Assembly (NCBI GenBank): GCA_002367105.1
Contig: DFCS01000012.1
Location: 147,470 to 211,469 of the forward strand
Origin: Hungatella sp. UBA3048
Lineage (GTDB): Bacteria; Bacillota; Clostridia; Lachnospirales; Lachnospiraceae
Reading direction: 5' to 3'
Length of the DNA stretch: 64,000 nt
Position numbers and translations under genes: made by a program. Below the pieces are notes generated by a model. That model did no database searches. It was not told where the DNA came from and saw only the letters and a list, made by a program, of their open reading frames with translations. Positions 1 through 9,239 of the stretch are shown piece by piece; within the stretch, counting starts at the first letter, position 1, and every line of letters begins with the position of its first letter.

Positions 1-1274
1 GCTGCCATATGGATGAGCTGGCTCTCCGCCCTTCCCTTGCGGTCAGTTAAAAGAAGATGGAGTCCCGCATGTTCCCCTCTGATTAAAAACTGGCTTTCAA
101 AGGGTTTCAGCCCTGCTGCCAATGTATCGTGCTTTGCCTTATAGACTGCCCTCATCCGGTTCAAATGGCGTTCGTAATACCCCTCTGCCATAAACTGATA
201 AAGAATGTTCTGATCAATGCGGGATACTGTGGAAGCATAGAAATTCATCCGCTCCCGGTAGACCGCCAATAGAGGTCCGGGCAGTACCATATAGCTTACA
301 CGGATGGCCGGGGCAATGGATTTGGAAAAGGTTCCGTAATAAATTACACGGTTTCTTCCGTCCATTCCCTGTAACGCAGGGATCGGCTTTCCCTTATATC
401 GGAATTCACTGTCATAATCGTCCTCAATGAGATACCGCCCTTCCTTTTCATAGGCCCAGACAAGAAGCTCCTGCCTTCGCTTTACCGGCATAACGATGCC
501 GGTGGGATACTGGTGGGAAGGCATTACATAGGCGATATCCGCCCCGCTCTTTTCCAAAAGCTCCACATCCATGCCGGACCGGTCCATGGCAACGGGAACC
601 ACCTGGTATTTTAAGCTTTCAAAGACCCGGTATGCCTGTTTATACGTTGGATTTTCCATGGCAATCACCCGGTCAGCTCCCAGGATCTGGGACAGCAGCA
701 TCAAAAGGTATTCACTTCCGGCGCCTACGATGATCTGATCTGCCATACAGTTTACCCCGCGGGCGGAATGGAGATAGGAACGGATGGACTCCCTGAGAGC
801 AGGCTCTCCCTGGGGATCTCCCGGCATAAACATCTCCCGGTTATCATCTACCAGGGTGTTTTTCGATATCTTCCTCCATGTATTGAAGGGAAACGCACAA
901 AGATCAATACCTCTGGGAGAAAAATCCACCTTCCAGTCCGGAACCTTTTCTTTATCAATGGATGAGGGACTAAGAAGGGAGGGAATTTTATCCCTTTGCT
1001 CCTGCCCGGTATGCACAAGATCCTCGATCCTGCATACAAAATATCCCTTACAGGGGACAGCCTCTATATATCCCTCCGATAAAAGCTGTTCATAAGCCAT
1101 CTGGGTGGTGCTGCGGCTGACTTTTAAATTCTCTGCCAGCCTCCTTGTGGAAGGAAGGCGGTTGGCCGGCCTTAGATTCCCTTTTTTTATTTCTTCTTTG
1201 ATATAGCTGTAAATCTGGCTGTAATAGGGCGACCCAGACCCAGGCTGGTTCTTTAAAGGTATCATCAGCTCCAT
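1..1274 (-). CDS. MocR/PdxR-type GntR regulator with aminotransferase-like domain (3' end cut off)
   Basis: The first 424 codons are present and the frame is still open at base 1, so perhaps the last 30-60 residues lie outside the window. Residues ~10-80 form a GntR winged helix (PYYSQIYSYIKEEI, RLPSTRRLAENLKVSRSTTQ, then SEGYIEAVPCKGYFV). The rest is a fold-type I aminotransferase-like domain, with the PLP-lysine motif YYGTFSKSIAPAIR and an upstream EDDYDSEFRYKG. This architecture defines the MocR family, which binds PLP as effector and usually controls vitamin B6 synthesis, GABA or taurine use. The ATG follows AGGAAAGGAGC. No partner operon is visible because the gene runs off the edge, so the target is unknown. 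Family assignment is firm; the role is open. Confidence 0.88.
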   Translation of the reverse strand, partial: MELMIPLKNQPGSGSPYYSQIYSYIKEEIKKGNLRPANRLPSTRRLAENLKVSRSTTQMAYEQLLSEGYIEAVPCKGYFVCRIEDLVHTGQEQRDKIPSLLSPSSIDKEKVPDWKVDFSPRGIDLCAFPFNTWRKISKNTLVDDNREMFMPGDPQGEPALRESIRSYLHSARGVNCMADQIIVGAGSEYLLMLLSQILGADRVIAMENPTYKQAYRVFESLKYQVVPVAMDRSGMDVELLEKSGADIAYVMPSHQYPTGIVMPVKRRQELLVWAYEKEGRYLIEDDYDSEFRYKGKPIPALQGMDGRNRVIYYGTFSKSIAPAIRVSYMVLPGPLLAVYRERMNFYASTVSRIDQNILYQFMAEGYYERHLNRMRAVYKAKHDTLAAGLKPFESQFLIRGEHAGLHLLLTDRKGRAESQLIHMA

Positions 1275-1316
1275 AAAAAAGCTCCTTTCCTGCCCGTGTT
1301 TTTTGGCATTAGATAT

Positions 1317-1326
1317 TGTGTACACA
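1317..1326. promoter_or_regulatory. 10-bp palindrome upstream of the MocR gene
   Basis: A perfect palindrome TGTGTACACA lies about 43 bases upstream of the MocR start codon. Its position suits an autoregulatory operator, but MocR sites are often direct repeats, so the assignment is tentative. Confidence 0.3.
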
Positions 1327-1425
1327 GGTTGTCACTTTACCGGATATGAAGAAATGCCGCACGTCCTTATTTTCCGGGTCATGCAGCATTCCACTTGTTT
1401 GACCTGCCGCCTGGCCTGTCAACGA

Positions 1426-3099
1426 TTATTTTGTTATTTTAAATGAACTCTTTAATGAAACGATCCGGTTGAATACCAGATGTTCCGGTCCGCTGTCCTT
1501 GCAGTCAACACAGAAAAATCCGTTTCTTACGAACTGGAAGCTGTCATAAGCTTTTGCACTTAAAAGGCCCGGCTCCACAAAACAGTTCTTTAAGATGATC
1601 AAAGAATTTGGATTTAAGTTGAGGCTTCCATCCTCGTTAAGCTTTCCTTTTTCTTCGTCCACGATGTTTTCATACAGACGGCATTCTGCCTGTACTGCAG
1701 TGGAGGAAGCTACCCAGTGAATCGTTCCCTTTACCTTTCTGCCTTCAAAGCCTGAGCCGCTCTTTGTCTCCGGGTCGTAGGTACAGTGAACCACAGTGAC
1801 ATTGCCGTCCTCATCCTTTTCGCAGCCGGTACAGGTCACAAAATAAGCATTCATCAGGCGGACTTCATTGCCTGGGAAAAGACGGAAGTACTTTTTAATG
1901 GGTTCTTCCATAAAATCTTCCCGTTCAATGTAAAGCTCTTTCCCAAAGGGAACCTTTCTCTCTCCTAATTCAGGATTTTCCAGGTTATTTGCAACATCTA
2001 AATACTCTATGGTGTCCTCAGGATAGTTATCGATGACCAGCTTAATGGGATCCAGGATCGCCATCATTCTCGGCCTTTTTAACTTTAAATCCTCACGGAT
2101 ACAGTATTCAAGCATGGCATAGTCAACAGAGCTGTTAGCCTTGGAGACACCTACCAGATCCACAAACATGCGGAGGGATTCCGGCGTATAGCCTCTTCTT
2201 CTTAAAGCTGCAATGGATACCAGGCGGGGATCATCCCAGCCGTCAACGATACCGTCCTCTACCAGCTTCTTGATATAGCGTTTTCCCGTTACCACATTGG
2301 TAAGATACAGCTTTGCGAATTCAATCTGGCGGGGAGGATGAACGAATTCACACTCCACAACTACCCAGTCGTAAAGCGGTCTGTGATCCTCAAATTCCAG
2401 AGTACAGATGGAATGGGTGATGTGCTCAATGGCGTCCTCGATTGGGTGGGCAAAATCATACATAGGATAAATGCACCACTGATCGCCGGTGTTATGATGC
2501 GTCATGCGGGCCACACGGTAAATGACCGGATCACGCATGTTGATGTTGGGAGATGCCATATCGATCTTGGCCCGGAGAACTCTTTCCCCATCCTGATACT
2601 TGCCTTCCTTCATCTCTTCAAACAGCTTTAAATTCTCTTCCACACTGCGGTTCCGGTAGGGGCTTTCTTTTCCAGGAGTCTTAAAATCTCCCCGGTATTC
2701 CCTGATCTCCTCCGCAGTCAAATCACAGACAAATGCCTTACCCTTCTTTATTAAAAGGACAGCACAATCATACATCTCCTGAAAATAATTGGACGCAAAG
2801 AAAAGACGGTCCTCAAAATCAGCTCCCAGCCACTTCACATCTTCCATGATGGATTCTACAAATTCTGTCTTCTCTTTTGTCGGATTTGTATCGTCAAAAC
2901 GGAGGTTGAACTTTCCACCATACTTCTGAGCCAGGCCATAGTTAAGTAAAATCGATTTTGCATGTCCGATATGCAGATAGCCGTTAGGCTCCGGCGGAAA
3001 TCTGGTCTGCACATGATCATAAACACCCTCTGCAAGATCCTTATCTATCTCCTGTTCAATAAAGTTTTTAGAAACTACTTCTTCTTTGTTCTCTTCCAT
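1426..3099 (-). CDS. glnS: Glutamine--tRNA ligase (GlnRS)
   Basis: A cytoplasmic class I aminoacyl-tRNA synthetase of 557 aa (E. coli enzyme ~554) that charges tRNA-Gln with glutamine. The nucleotide-binding HIGH signature is in PPEPNGYLHIGHAKSI (HIGH at residues 43-46). FDDTNPTKEK and the DQWCIYPMYDFAHPIEDA stretch are typical of the GlnRS/GluRS catalytic core, and a C-terminal beta-barrel anticodon-binding region follows. The region that normally holds KMSKS reads VVTGKRYIKKLVEDG, a divergent form. The start has GGAGGAAG just upstream. Many Firmicutes instead make Gln-tRNA with GatCAB, but a dedicated GlnRS is common in Clostridia. It is followed by the MocR gene on the same strand after 151 bases. 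Confidence 0.96.
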   Translation of the reverse strand: MEENKEEVVSKNFIEQEIDKDLAEGVYDHVQTRFPPEPNGYLHIGHAKSILLNYGLAQKYGGKFNLRFDDTNPTKEKTEFVESIMEDVKWLGADFEDRLFFASNYFQEMYDCAVLLIKKGKAFVCDLTAEEIREYRGDFKTPGKESPYRNRSVEENLKLFEEMKEGKYQDGERVLRAKIDMASPNINMRDPVIYRVARMTHHNTGDQWCIYPMYDFAHPIEDAIEHITHSICTLEFEDHRPLYDWVVVECEFVHPPRQIEFAKLYLTNVVTGKRYIKKLVEDGIVDGWDDPRLVSIAALRRRGYTPESLRMFVDLVGVSKANSSVDYAMLEYCIREDLKLKRPRMMAILDPIKLVIDNYPEDTIEYLDVANNLENPELGERKVPFGKELYIEREDFMEEPIKKYFRLFPGNEVRLMNAYFVTCTGCEKDEDGNVTVVHCTYDPETKSGSGFEGRKVKGTIHWVASSTAVQAECRLYENIVDEEKGKLNEDGSLNLNPNSLIILKNCFVEPGLLSAKAYDSFQFVRNGFFCVDCKDSGPEHLVFNRIVSLKSSFKITK

Positions 3100-3209
3100 T
3101 TCTCTTCCTCCATGTCAGTAATCCCAATATTACACTATCATACCATACTTCATCCATTTAGGAAAGGGGGAAAATACAGCAATAACCGGGCTTTTGGCGG
3201 ATCAAACAT

Positions 3210-3485
3210 TCATTTTCCTGCGGACTTTTCCCAGGCCGGACGGTTTTTTTCATACTGCTCATTGATCCAGTCCACAGCCTGTCCCCTTCCCTCTTCCGTA
3301 AAAGGAAATAAGGCTTTTATTTTCTGCTCCTCAGGAGTCGCTTCATAGCAATAGGGCTCCGGATATACCACGGCTGAAAACTCCTCATCCTCCTTTGCCA
3401 CCCGGTAACGCATTCCATTCATGCTTCCGGTGTAAGCCTCTTTTTTAAAAAACTGTTTGGGTACGAAGGTATCTTTATTAAGCAT
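3210..3485 (-). CDS. Small conserved-looking protein of unknown function
   Basis: A 91-aa soluble protein with a strong ribosome binding site (AAGGAGGAATATAAA before ATG). It is rich in charged and aromatic residues, has no signal peptide or membrane segment, and carries a C-terminal stretch that reads as an amphipathic helix (EEGRGQAVDWINEQYEKNRP). I do not recognise a family. It sits between the L,D-transpeptidase gene and glnS on the same strand and is separated from the transpeptidase by a strong terminator, so it probably has its own promoter. Confidence 0.7.
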   Translation of the reverse strand: MLNKDTFVPKQFFKKEAYTGSMNGMRYRVAKEDEEFSAVVYPEPYCYEATPEEQKIKALFPFTEEGRGQAVDWINEQYEKNRPAWEKSAGK

Positions 3486-3582
3486 TTTATATTCCTCCTT
3501 ACATATGGCTTTATCTATTGAAACCCTATACCAGTATTATGCCATTGTCAAGAAAATCCTATGTTACCATGCAAAAACAAAA

Positions 3583-3623
3583 GGCTGCAGCGCCGGCTCA
3601 TGTAAACAGCCGGCTCCGCAGCC
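3583..3623 (-). terminator. Rho-independent terminator of the L,D-transpeptidase gene
   Basis: A long GC-rich hairpin (GGCTGC..GCCGGCT paired with AGCCGGC..GCAGCC) is followed on the minus strand by TTTTGTTTTT, just beyond the stop codon of the transpeptidase. Confidence 0.85.
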
Positions 3624-3635
3624 AAAGGGCTTGCC

Positions 3636-5348
3636 TTACTTATGTGCGCCAGGCCCTGTTTTCTTCTTTCCTGAGCTGTTTGAAACCCCAGGACCGACCT
3701 CACCGTCTTTTGAAGGAGCGCTTGTAGATATCTCTGTCTCCGGTTCCTTAGTCGCAGGAGGAGCCGCAGTTGTAGGCGCTGCTGTTGTAGGCGGAGCCGC
3801 CGTGGGCACTTCTGCAGGCTTTGCTGCAGTGGTCGGCTCAGTCGCTGGTTTTGTCTCCGCAGGCTTTGTCTCCGCCGGCTTTGACGTTCCGTTTGAAGCC
3901 GTCTGGGATTCTGTTCCAGGCAGATGATAACAAAGAACCGGAACTCCTGCCGCTATATTTTCAAAGATGGTTTTTGCCACAGCCGGGGGGAGATTGACAC
4001 AACCGTGGGAACCGCTGGTCTTAAAGATGGTTCCTCCAAAGGTACTGCGCCATGTGGCATCATGGAGGCCGATATTTCCGTTAAATGGCATCCAGTAAGA
4101 CACGGGAGTCCTGTAAGTTTCTCCCTTTAGCGTCGCATCCCTTTGTTTATAGGTAAGGGGAAATACTCCTGCAGGAGTGGACCAGCCCTTTGACTCATTG
4201 CCGGATACGAAATCTGATTCTACCAAAAGCTTTCCGTCTTTATAAAAATATAAGTGCTGGGCTGTTAGATTGATTTCCACATACGTGGTGCCGTAATCGT
4301 TGTCTCCATGGCTGGCTGCCTTCTGCTTGTAGACAGGCTCTCTTACCTGGCTTTGCCCGGAACGGATCAGCGCTGCCAGTTCATCCGCTTCCGTGCTTTG
4401 ATCAATTTTCCAGCCGTAGCTGCCGCCCGTGATCCTTACGGTCTGCCCATAGGAGGTCTTTAAGTTTTTGGCCCTGGTGGACGTATCATACTGGGAAGCC
4501 AGCTCTTTCACGTATGCAGAAACAGAGGAGCTGCTTAAATAAACCTTGCCATCCTCTCCGATCCCGATCCACTTGGAAATCTTATCACCATTCAGCACCT
4601 TTTTTTCATTACCAAAGCTGTATGTAATCGTGACATTGGCATATTTGTTCAATGTCTGTACCTGCTCGATCAACTGGGGATCGTCAGCAGGAATCTGAGG
4701 CTTTACATAAGCCCCAAGCTCTTCTAAGGAAATTTCCGGGATTAAGCCCATTACAGCTTCGGAAATTCCTGACTTCACCTTTTCCGGGTCAAGCTGTTTT
4801 CCTTCCTTGGCAGCTATAATATGGTAGCCCTGGCCTGATACATAATCGGACACGTGTGCATTTTCCGGCTTTTCCACAAGCTCATCCTTTAAACAGTCTA
4901 ATCCGGAAACAGCCGATTCAAATTTGTCCTGATCATACTGTATCATGGTTCCTATATCAAATTCCTGGGGAGCTTTCGTATGTTTCAGCCATTCATAAGT
5001 TTTCTGGTCCGCCAAAAGCTTTTCAAGGCTTCCGTCAAAAACTGACTCAAGGCCGATATCCCGTCCCTTGATCTCTTGTGTGCTTCCTCCTCTTTCCCCG
5101 ATTGACAACACATAGTTCTGTGCGCCGGAAGCAATTAACTTCTTTACTTCTTCAACGGATTTCTTTGATGCATCCATTCCATTGATCGTGGTGTTGGGGA
5201 AAAACACCTTCTCATATTGCTTGCCTGCCTGAAGATAAATAAGAGCAGCAATCAGCGCCGCTGCAGCTACAGTCCCGCTTCCAATTGCTGCCAAGCCCTT
5301 TAATCCAAGTGGCTTTTTCTTTCTGCTGCGCGGTTTTACATTTTCCAT
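3636..5348 (-). CDS. Membrane-anchored L,D-transpeptidase (YkuD) with Pro/Thr-rich tail
   Basis: A predicted peptidoglycan cross-linking or lipoprotein-attaching L,D-transpeptidase of 570 aa. A basic N-terminus (RSRKKK) precedes one membrane segment (~residues 17-40), so the rest lies outside the cell. Residues ~45-300 match the putative peptidoglycan-binding repeats found before YkuD domains in Clostridia. The YkuD domain follows (~350-475), with the catalytic motif SHGCVNLPP and an upstream GLHDA. The last ~90 residues are a low-complexity Pro/Thr/Ala/Glu tail with PAETK repeats, likely a wall-spanning or flexible segment. A paralogue with the same plan but no tail lies at 15120-16529. A promoter lies upstream and a strong terminator downstream, so it is probably monocistronic. 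Confidence 0.92.
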   Translation of the reverse strand: MENVKPRSRKKKPLGLKGLAAIGSGTVAAAALIAALIYLQAGKQYEKVFFPNTTINGMDASKKSVEEVKKLIASGAQNYVLSIGERGGSTQEIKGRDIGLESVFDGSLEKLLADQKTYEWLKHTKAPQEFDIGTMIQYDQDKFESAVSGLDCLKDELVEKPENAHVSDYVSGQGYHIIAAKEGKQLDPEKVKSGISEAVMGLIPEISLEELGAYVKPQIPADDPQLIEQVQTLNKYANVTITYSFGNEKKVLNGDKISKWIGIGEDGKVYLSSSSVSAYVKELASQYDTSTRAKNLKTSYGQTVRITGGSYGWKIDQSTEADELAALIRSGQSQVREPVYKQKAASHGDNDYGTTYVEINLTAQHLYFYKDGKLLVESDFVSGNESKGWSTPAGVFPLTYKQRDATLKGETYRTPVSYWMPFNGNIGLHDATWRSTFGGTIFKTSGSHGCVNLPPAVAKTIFENIAAGVPVLCYHLPGTESQTASNGTSKPAETKPAETKPATEPTTAAKPAEVPTAAPPTTAAPTTAAPPATKEPETEISTSAPSKDGEVGPGVSNSSGKKKTGPGAHK

Positions 5349-5388
5349 TTACGATCTACCTCTTTACCAGCCTTTTTATTCAGTATTC

Positions 5389-5418
5389 ATTATACATGAA
5401 AACCGCGAAATTTGTCTA
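5389..5418 (-). promoter_or_regulatory. Sigma-A type promoter for the L,D-transpeptidase gene
   Basis: On the minus strand a perfect TATAAT -10 lies 18 bases downstream of a TAGACA -35, about 40 bases before the start codon. Confidence 0.55.
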
Positions 5419-5548
5419 AATTTTTACGGTATTTTTCTTGACATTTTTATTACGATTTTTCTGACACTCCTTGGTGACAAAATATTTCATAATACCCCCG
5501 GCTCCTTCATAAATATAAGATTAAGAATGATGAAAAAAGGATTCCTTC

Positions 5549-6058
5549 ATGGCACGCTATACACCTGTTTACGGAGCTGTAACTTCTGTTAACCCTTTAA
5601 GGACCTCTTCTACCGACAAAAGCTGTTCTATGATCATTTCCATAATGAGCGAGAGCTTAGGACAGACCAACTTTATTGTTACTCCACAAACCTACGTCTT
5701 TCACCAACACACTTTTAACCCAGGTGATTCCATCGTCGCCTTCTATGATACGAAAGCACCTGTTCCCCTTATTTATCCGCCTCAGTTTACAGCAGTCGTC
5801 CTTGCGGAAAACAGCGATGGGTATGAGGCTGTTTTTGATTATTTTGATGATAACTTGTTAAATTCATCACAAACTCTCCAGCTGAGCCTGTCCGACCAAA
5901 GTGAGACAACGATTCTTCTTTCCAACGGTCAGACCTTCTTTTACCATCCAGGCGGCCATTTTCTTCTTGTCTTTTATGCATTTACCACCCGCAGCATTCC
6001 GGCAGTTACCACTCCCCAGACGATAGTGGTCTTCTGCACTCCGGAGAAGAAAACCTAA
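5549..6058 (+). CDS. Unknown 169-aa beta-rich protein
   Basis: The protein has no signal peptide or clear membrane helix and is dominated by short hydrophobic beta-like stretches (TAVVLAE, HFLLVFYAF, TIVVFC) alternating with Ser/Thr-rich turns. Charged residues are few outside the centre. I do not recognise a family. It starts at an ATG preceded by AAAAAAGGA and is transcribed divergently from the L,D-transpeptidase. The segment NPGDSIVAFYDTKAPVPLIYPPQF suggests a small compact beta-fold. The gene is flanked by a divergent promoter region and, downstream, by a terminator serving the opposite strand. Confidence 0.72.
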   Translation: MARYTPVYGAVTSVNPLRTSSTDKSCSMIISIMSESLGQTNFIVTPQTYVFHQHTFNPGDSIVAFYDTKAPVPLIYPPQFTAVVLAENSDGYEAVFDYFDDNLLNSSQTLQLSLSDQSETTILLSNGQTFFYHPGGHFLLVFYAFTTRSIPAVTTPQTIVVFCTPEKKT

Positions 6059-6084
6059 GCAGGCCCATGTTTCCGGCAAAAAAA

Positions 6085-6111
6085 CAAAGAGTCTGCATCG
6101 CAGGCTCTTTG
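6085..6111 (-). terminator. Terminator of the nucleoside phosphorylase/ECF operon
   Basis: The hairpin AAAGAG-CTGC-gat-GCAG-CTCTTT is followed on the minus strand by TTTTTTT. It lies in the gap between convergent genes, just past the ECF ATPase stop codon. Confidence 0.88.
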
Positions 6112-6144
6112 CCGGAGCAAAATTGCTTCAGGAGGCTACCTTCC

Positions 6145-7824
6145 TTAAGCTTTCATATCTTCCGCTGTCATAAAAGCACCCTCATACCCCAGGAGTTCAC
6201 ACAGCCGGGCAGTATGGGGCTGTTCCAACCGGGCCTTTAACAGGCTTTCTTTCTCATAAAAGACCGTTTCCCCCGGCCCGTCTTTAAGCACTTTCCCGTG
6301 AGCCATAATAATGACCCGTTCAAAGTACTCTGCCACAAAGTCCATATCATGAAGAATTGCCAGCACAAATTTTCCTTTTTCACTTAAGGTCCGGACAATC
6401 CTCCCCAGCACCGCCCGGCCTTTTGCATCCTGGGCAATGGTCGGTTCATCCAAGATAAGCACCTTAGGATCCATCGCCACCACTGAAGCAATGGCTACCA
6501 TCTTCCGTTCCGATAAATCCAGGTCATAAGGATTTTCTTCCGCCGCCTCCATAAGCCCCACCATCTCAAGGGCCTCAGCAGCCAGCTTCCCCGCCTCTTC
6601 CCGGCTCTTCCCTAAGTTTAATGGTCCTACCATGACCTCTTCCATCACCCGGTTTTTGAATATCTGGTCATCCGGATTCTGGAACACATATCCCACCTTT
6701 CCGGCAAGCTGCGCCACGGTTCTTTTGGATATATCCCCGCCTTCAAAGGAAATACTACCTGCATTTGGCTTTAAAAGTCCCTTTAACAGCTTGACTAGAG
6801 TGGTTTTTCCCGCACCGTTCTGGCCGATGATTGCGGTAGGCCTTTCATCAAGGCAAAGGTCCAGGTGTTCGATCACCGGAATATCAGGATTGTAATGAAA
6901 CTTTAAATCCCGGATCTCAAATACTGCCTGACCCTTTATCTCCCGGTCTTTTATAAAAGTCCTGCCGGATAGCGTTGGAGGAAACTGGTCCCTTAATCGC
7001 TCCAACTGTCCTAACGTGACCGGATAAAGCCTGTCCTCTCCCTCTTTCCTGCTCACTCCAAGCGCTCTGCAGACCTGGGTATAAACCGGCGGCTTAACGC
7101 CCAGTTCCTCTAAGTCATCCCTGGAAAAAATCCGTTCCGGAGTGTCATATGCGATCTGCTTTCCGTTATGAAGAAGGAGGATCTTATCACAGTAAGAAGC
7201 CAGCTTCTCCATCTTCTGCTCCACCATGATAATGGTTATGCCTGTCTTTGCAAGCTTATCAACCACCCGGAATACCTCTTCACTTCCCTGAGGGTCTAAT
7301 TGGGAGGTGGGCTCATCAAGCACGATAACTTTAGGCTCCATGGCAAGGATGCTGGCAATGGCCACCCGCTGCGTCTGTCCTCCTGATAAATCAAAGGGAT
7401 TTCTGTCCCTGTATTCTTCAATATCCAGAAGCTTTAGATTTTCTTCCACTCTCTTAATAATCTCTTCCCTGGGAATTCCCAGATTCTGAAGCCCAAAAGC
7501 GATTTCCTCAAAGACCGTATCCTTTGCCCCGGAAAGCTGGTTAAACGGATTCTGGAACACAAGGCCAACCTTCTGGCACAATTCGGCTATGGGAGTTTTT
7601 GCCGCTTCCGCTCCGTCTATGAGAAGCCTCCCGCCGTATGCCCCACGAAACATGGTGGGGACCAGACCGGCAAAGGCCTGGCACAACGTGCTTTTTCCGG
7701 CCTTATTTTCACCGGCGATTCCGATAAACTGCCCCTTTTCCACCTGAAAATCGATTCCGTCAAGAGCCAGATTTTCTGTATGGGGATACCGGTATTTTAA
7801 GTTTGTCACTTCGATCAAAGCCAT
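6145..7824 (-). CDS. ECF transporter ATPase, two ABC domains fused (EcfA-EcfA')
   Basis: This is the energy-coupling ATPase of an ECF vitamin/nucleoside importer, with both ABC subunits fused in one chain of 559 aa. The first domain has Walker A GENKAGKST (unusual Asn-Lys-Ala in place of the common Asn-Gly-Ser/Ala), ABC signature LSGGQTQR and Walker B VIVLDEPT. The second has Walker A GQNGAGKTT, a degenerate signature DLSERK and Walker B VLILDEPT. The longest frame starts at a GTG five codons earlier. The ATG at 7824 is preferred because GGAGGG lies 7 bases upstream of it, inside that GTG extension. It overlaps the ecfT end by 10 bases, implying translational coupling. The second nucleotide-binding site lacks a canonical LSGGQ, common in asymmetric ABC pairs. 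Confidence 0.92.
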   Translation of the reverse strand: MALIEVTNLKYRYPHTENLALDGIDFQVEKGQFIGIAGENKAGKSTLCQAFAGLVPTMFRGAYGGRLLIDGAEAAKTPIAELCQKVGLVFQNPFNQLSGAKDTVFEEIAFGLQNLGIPREEIIKRVEENLKLLDIEEYRDRNPFDLSGGQTQRVAIASILAMEPKVIVLDEPTSQLDPQGSEEVFRVVDKLAKTGITIIMVEQKMEKLASYCDKILLLHNGKQIAYDTPERIFSRDDLEELGVKPPVYTQVCRALGVSRKEGEDRLYPVTLGQLERLRDQFPPTLSGRTFIKDREIKGQAVFEIRDLKFHYNPDIPVIEHLDLCLDERPTAIIGQNGAGKTTLVKLLKGLLKPNAGSISFEGGDISKRTVAQLAGKVGYVFQNPDDQIFKNRVMEEVMVGPLNLGKSREEAGKLAAEALEMVGLMEAAEENPYDLDLSERKMVAIASVVAMDPKVLILDEPTIAQDAKGRAVLGRIVRTLSEKGKFVLAILHDMDFVAEYFERVIIMAHGKVLKDGPGETVFYEKESLLKARLEQPHTARLCELLGYEGAFMTAEDMKA

Positions 7825-8588
7825 GTAAGCACCCTCCACACAATAGATCCCGCAATAAGCAGGGCCATCAACAGCATAAATGCCTTGTCCCTGCCTGCCA
7901 GACTGTATTCCCTTAAAAATGTCTTTTTATTTTTTGAATCAAATCCCCGCACTTCCAGGGCAATGGCCCTTTCTCTGGTGTTGATCAGGGAGCTGCTGAC
8001 CACAGGCGAAATCAATGGGATAAATGCCCTGGCTCTTACAAGCAGGCTGCCTTCTGTTTCCATTCCCCGGCTTCTCTGGGCATCCATAATGGTATTCATG
8101 GTCCCCATCATCTGGGGAATAATCTGAAAAACAGAACTGATCATGTATCCAAACCTGGGTGAAAAACCTGCCTGCTCCATGGTCTCTACCAGATCAGCAG
8201 GCTTGGTAGTCAATACAAACGTTGCAAAGGCCAAAAGCATATTTAAGATATTAAGCCCGATCCTGGTGGCATAAAGAAGCCCTTCCTGATAAAAGTCAAG
8301 AGGCCCTATATGGAAGAGAATCTTCTGGTTTTCCTGATTAAAAAGGCCATGGATCAGAAAAATGGTGATTATGATGGTAAAGGAAAAAGCAATCAGAGGG
8401 AAAACCTTTCTGATGATCTTACCGCTGATCAAAAGACATAGGCTGATGGCCAGAAAAAGGCCGTATATCCACAGCGCACCCCCAATAAGGGGTGCGCTGA
8501 CGGCTGCCAGAATATAAAACATCTTGGCAAATGGATGCAGCCTGGTTAAGTAGGTATCTTTATCCACGTAAAGACTGATACTTTTCAT
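7815..8588 (-). CDS. ecfT: ECF transporter transmembrane component EcfT
   Basis: A 257-aa integral membrane protein that couples ATP hydrolysis to the substrate-binding S component. It has an N-terminal hydrophobic block (~25-65), further membrane helices (~67-125), and the cytoplasmic coupling region with two Ala-Arg-Gly-like motifs seen here as AQRSRGME and ALEVRGFDSK. These are diagnostic for EcfT (CbiQ family). A last helix follows near 235-255. It lies between the S component and the fused ATPase in one operon; its stop overlaps the ATPase start. Confidence 0.92.
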   Translation of the reverse strand: MKSISLYVDKDTYLTRLHPFAKMFYILAAVSAPLIGGALWIYGLFLAISLCLLISGKIIRKVFPLIAFSFTIIITIFLIHGLFNQENQKILFHIGPLDFYQEGLLYATRIGLNILNMLLAFATFVLTTKPADLVETMEQAGFSPRFGYMISSVFQIIPQMMGTMNTIMDAQRSRGMETEGSLLVRARAFIPLISPVVSSSLINTRERAIALEVRGFDSKNKKTFLREYSLAGRDKAFMLLMALLIAGSIVWRVLTWL

Positions 8589-8608
8589 ATAATTCTGCCT
8601 TTCCTGCT

Positions 8609-9211
8609 TTAATCCAGACTTGCCACTTCATCATCCAGTTCGTAAAGGGAAGTCAGTTTCTTTGGAAGACCTTTGATGATAGCGTATACGATCAAAAGGG
8701 TGATTAGTTTATCCGGCACATCCACGATGACTTCATCAAGGAAGGAGCCAAATGCAACAGGAAGTCCTGAAGCCTGTGACCAGGCAAAGACAGCGTCTCC
8801 CCAGATATTGCCTGTGGTTCCGCCCCAGAAAATGATATTTAAAGGGGTGGAGATTACAACAGCCGTAAGGCCTGCCACACAGGCGGTGAGAATAGCTCCG
8901 GAAAGCTTTTCCATACGGCCAAGCCTTGCCATGATTCCTACTGCGACACCAATTCCTAAGCTGGTTAAGGCATATACCAGAGTGATCGAATCACCGGTGG
9001 TAAAGCCATAAATCAAATTGTTGGCCGCACCGCAGATTCCCCCGATTACGGGTCCCCCAAGAATACCGCCGATGCAGGTACCGATAGAATCCAGCCAAAG
9101 CGGAAGCTTTAAAACAGACGCAAAAAGCTTTCCTAAATAATTGATTCCAATACAAGCCGGAATCAACACAAAACAGGCTGCATTCAATTTGGTCTTAAAT
9201 AAATTTTTCAT
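8609..9211 (-). CDS. ECF transporter substrate-binding S component, probably for a nucleoside or base
   Basis: A 200-aa very hydrophobic protein with about six membrane helices, sized like ECF S components. Gly-rich loops such as GGILGGPVIGGICGAANN match the fold of this group. The longest frame begins at 9226, but its first codons contain the Shine-Dalgarno GGAGG, so the ATG at 9211 is the likely start. It sits in one operon with ecfT, the fused ATPase and, immediately upstream, a nucleoside phosphorylase. The substrate is therefore inferred to be a nucleoside (uridine-like) rather than a vitamin. That is context, not sequence proof. Confidence 0.85.
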   Translation of the reverse strand: MKNLFKTKLNAACFVLIPACIGINYLGKLFASVLKLPLWLDSIGTCIGGILGGPVIGGICGAANNLIYGFTTGDSITLVYALTSLGIGVAVGIMARLGRMEKLSGAILTACVAGLTAVVISTPLNIIFWGGTTGNIWGDAVFAWSQASGLPVAFGSFLDEVIVDVPDKLITLLIVYAIIKGLPKKLTSLYELDDEVASLD

Positions 9212-9239
9212 CTCAATTTCCTCCATTTATTTTTTCTTC

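Noticed and set aside
1340..1400. Imperfect hairpin between glnS and the MocR gene
   Set aside because: AATGC..GCATT arms pair with several mismatches and no T-run follows, so a terminator is not supported.
3457..3927. Open frame opposite the L,D-transpeptidase C-terminus rich in Gly/Ala/Val
   Set aside because: It mirrors the Pro/Thr/Ala-rich tail of the real gene on the other strand and has no ribosome binding site.
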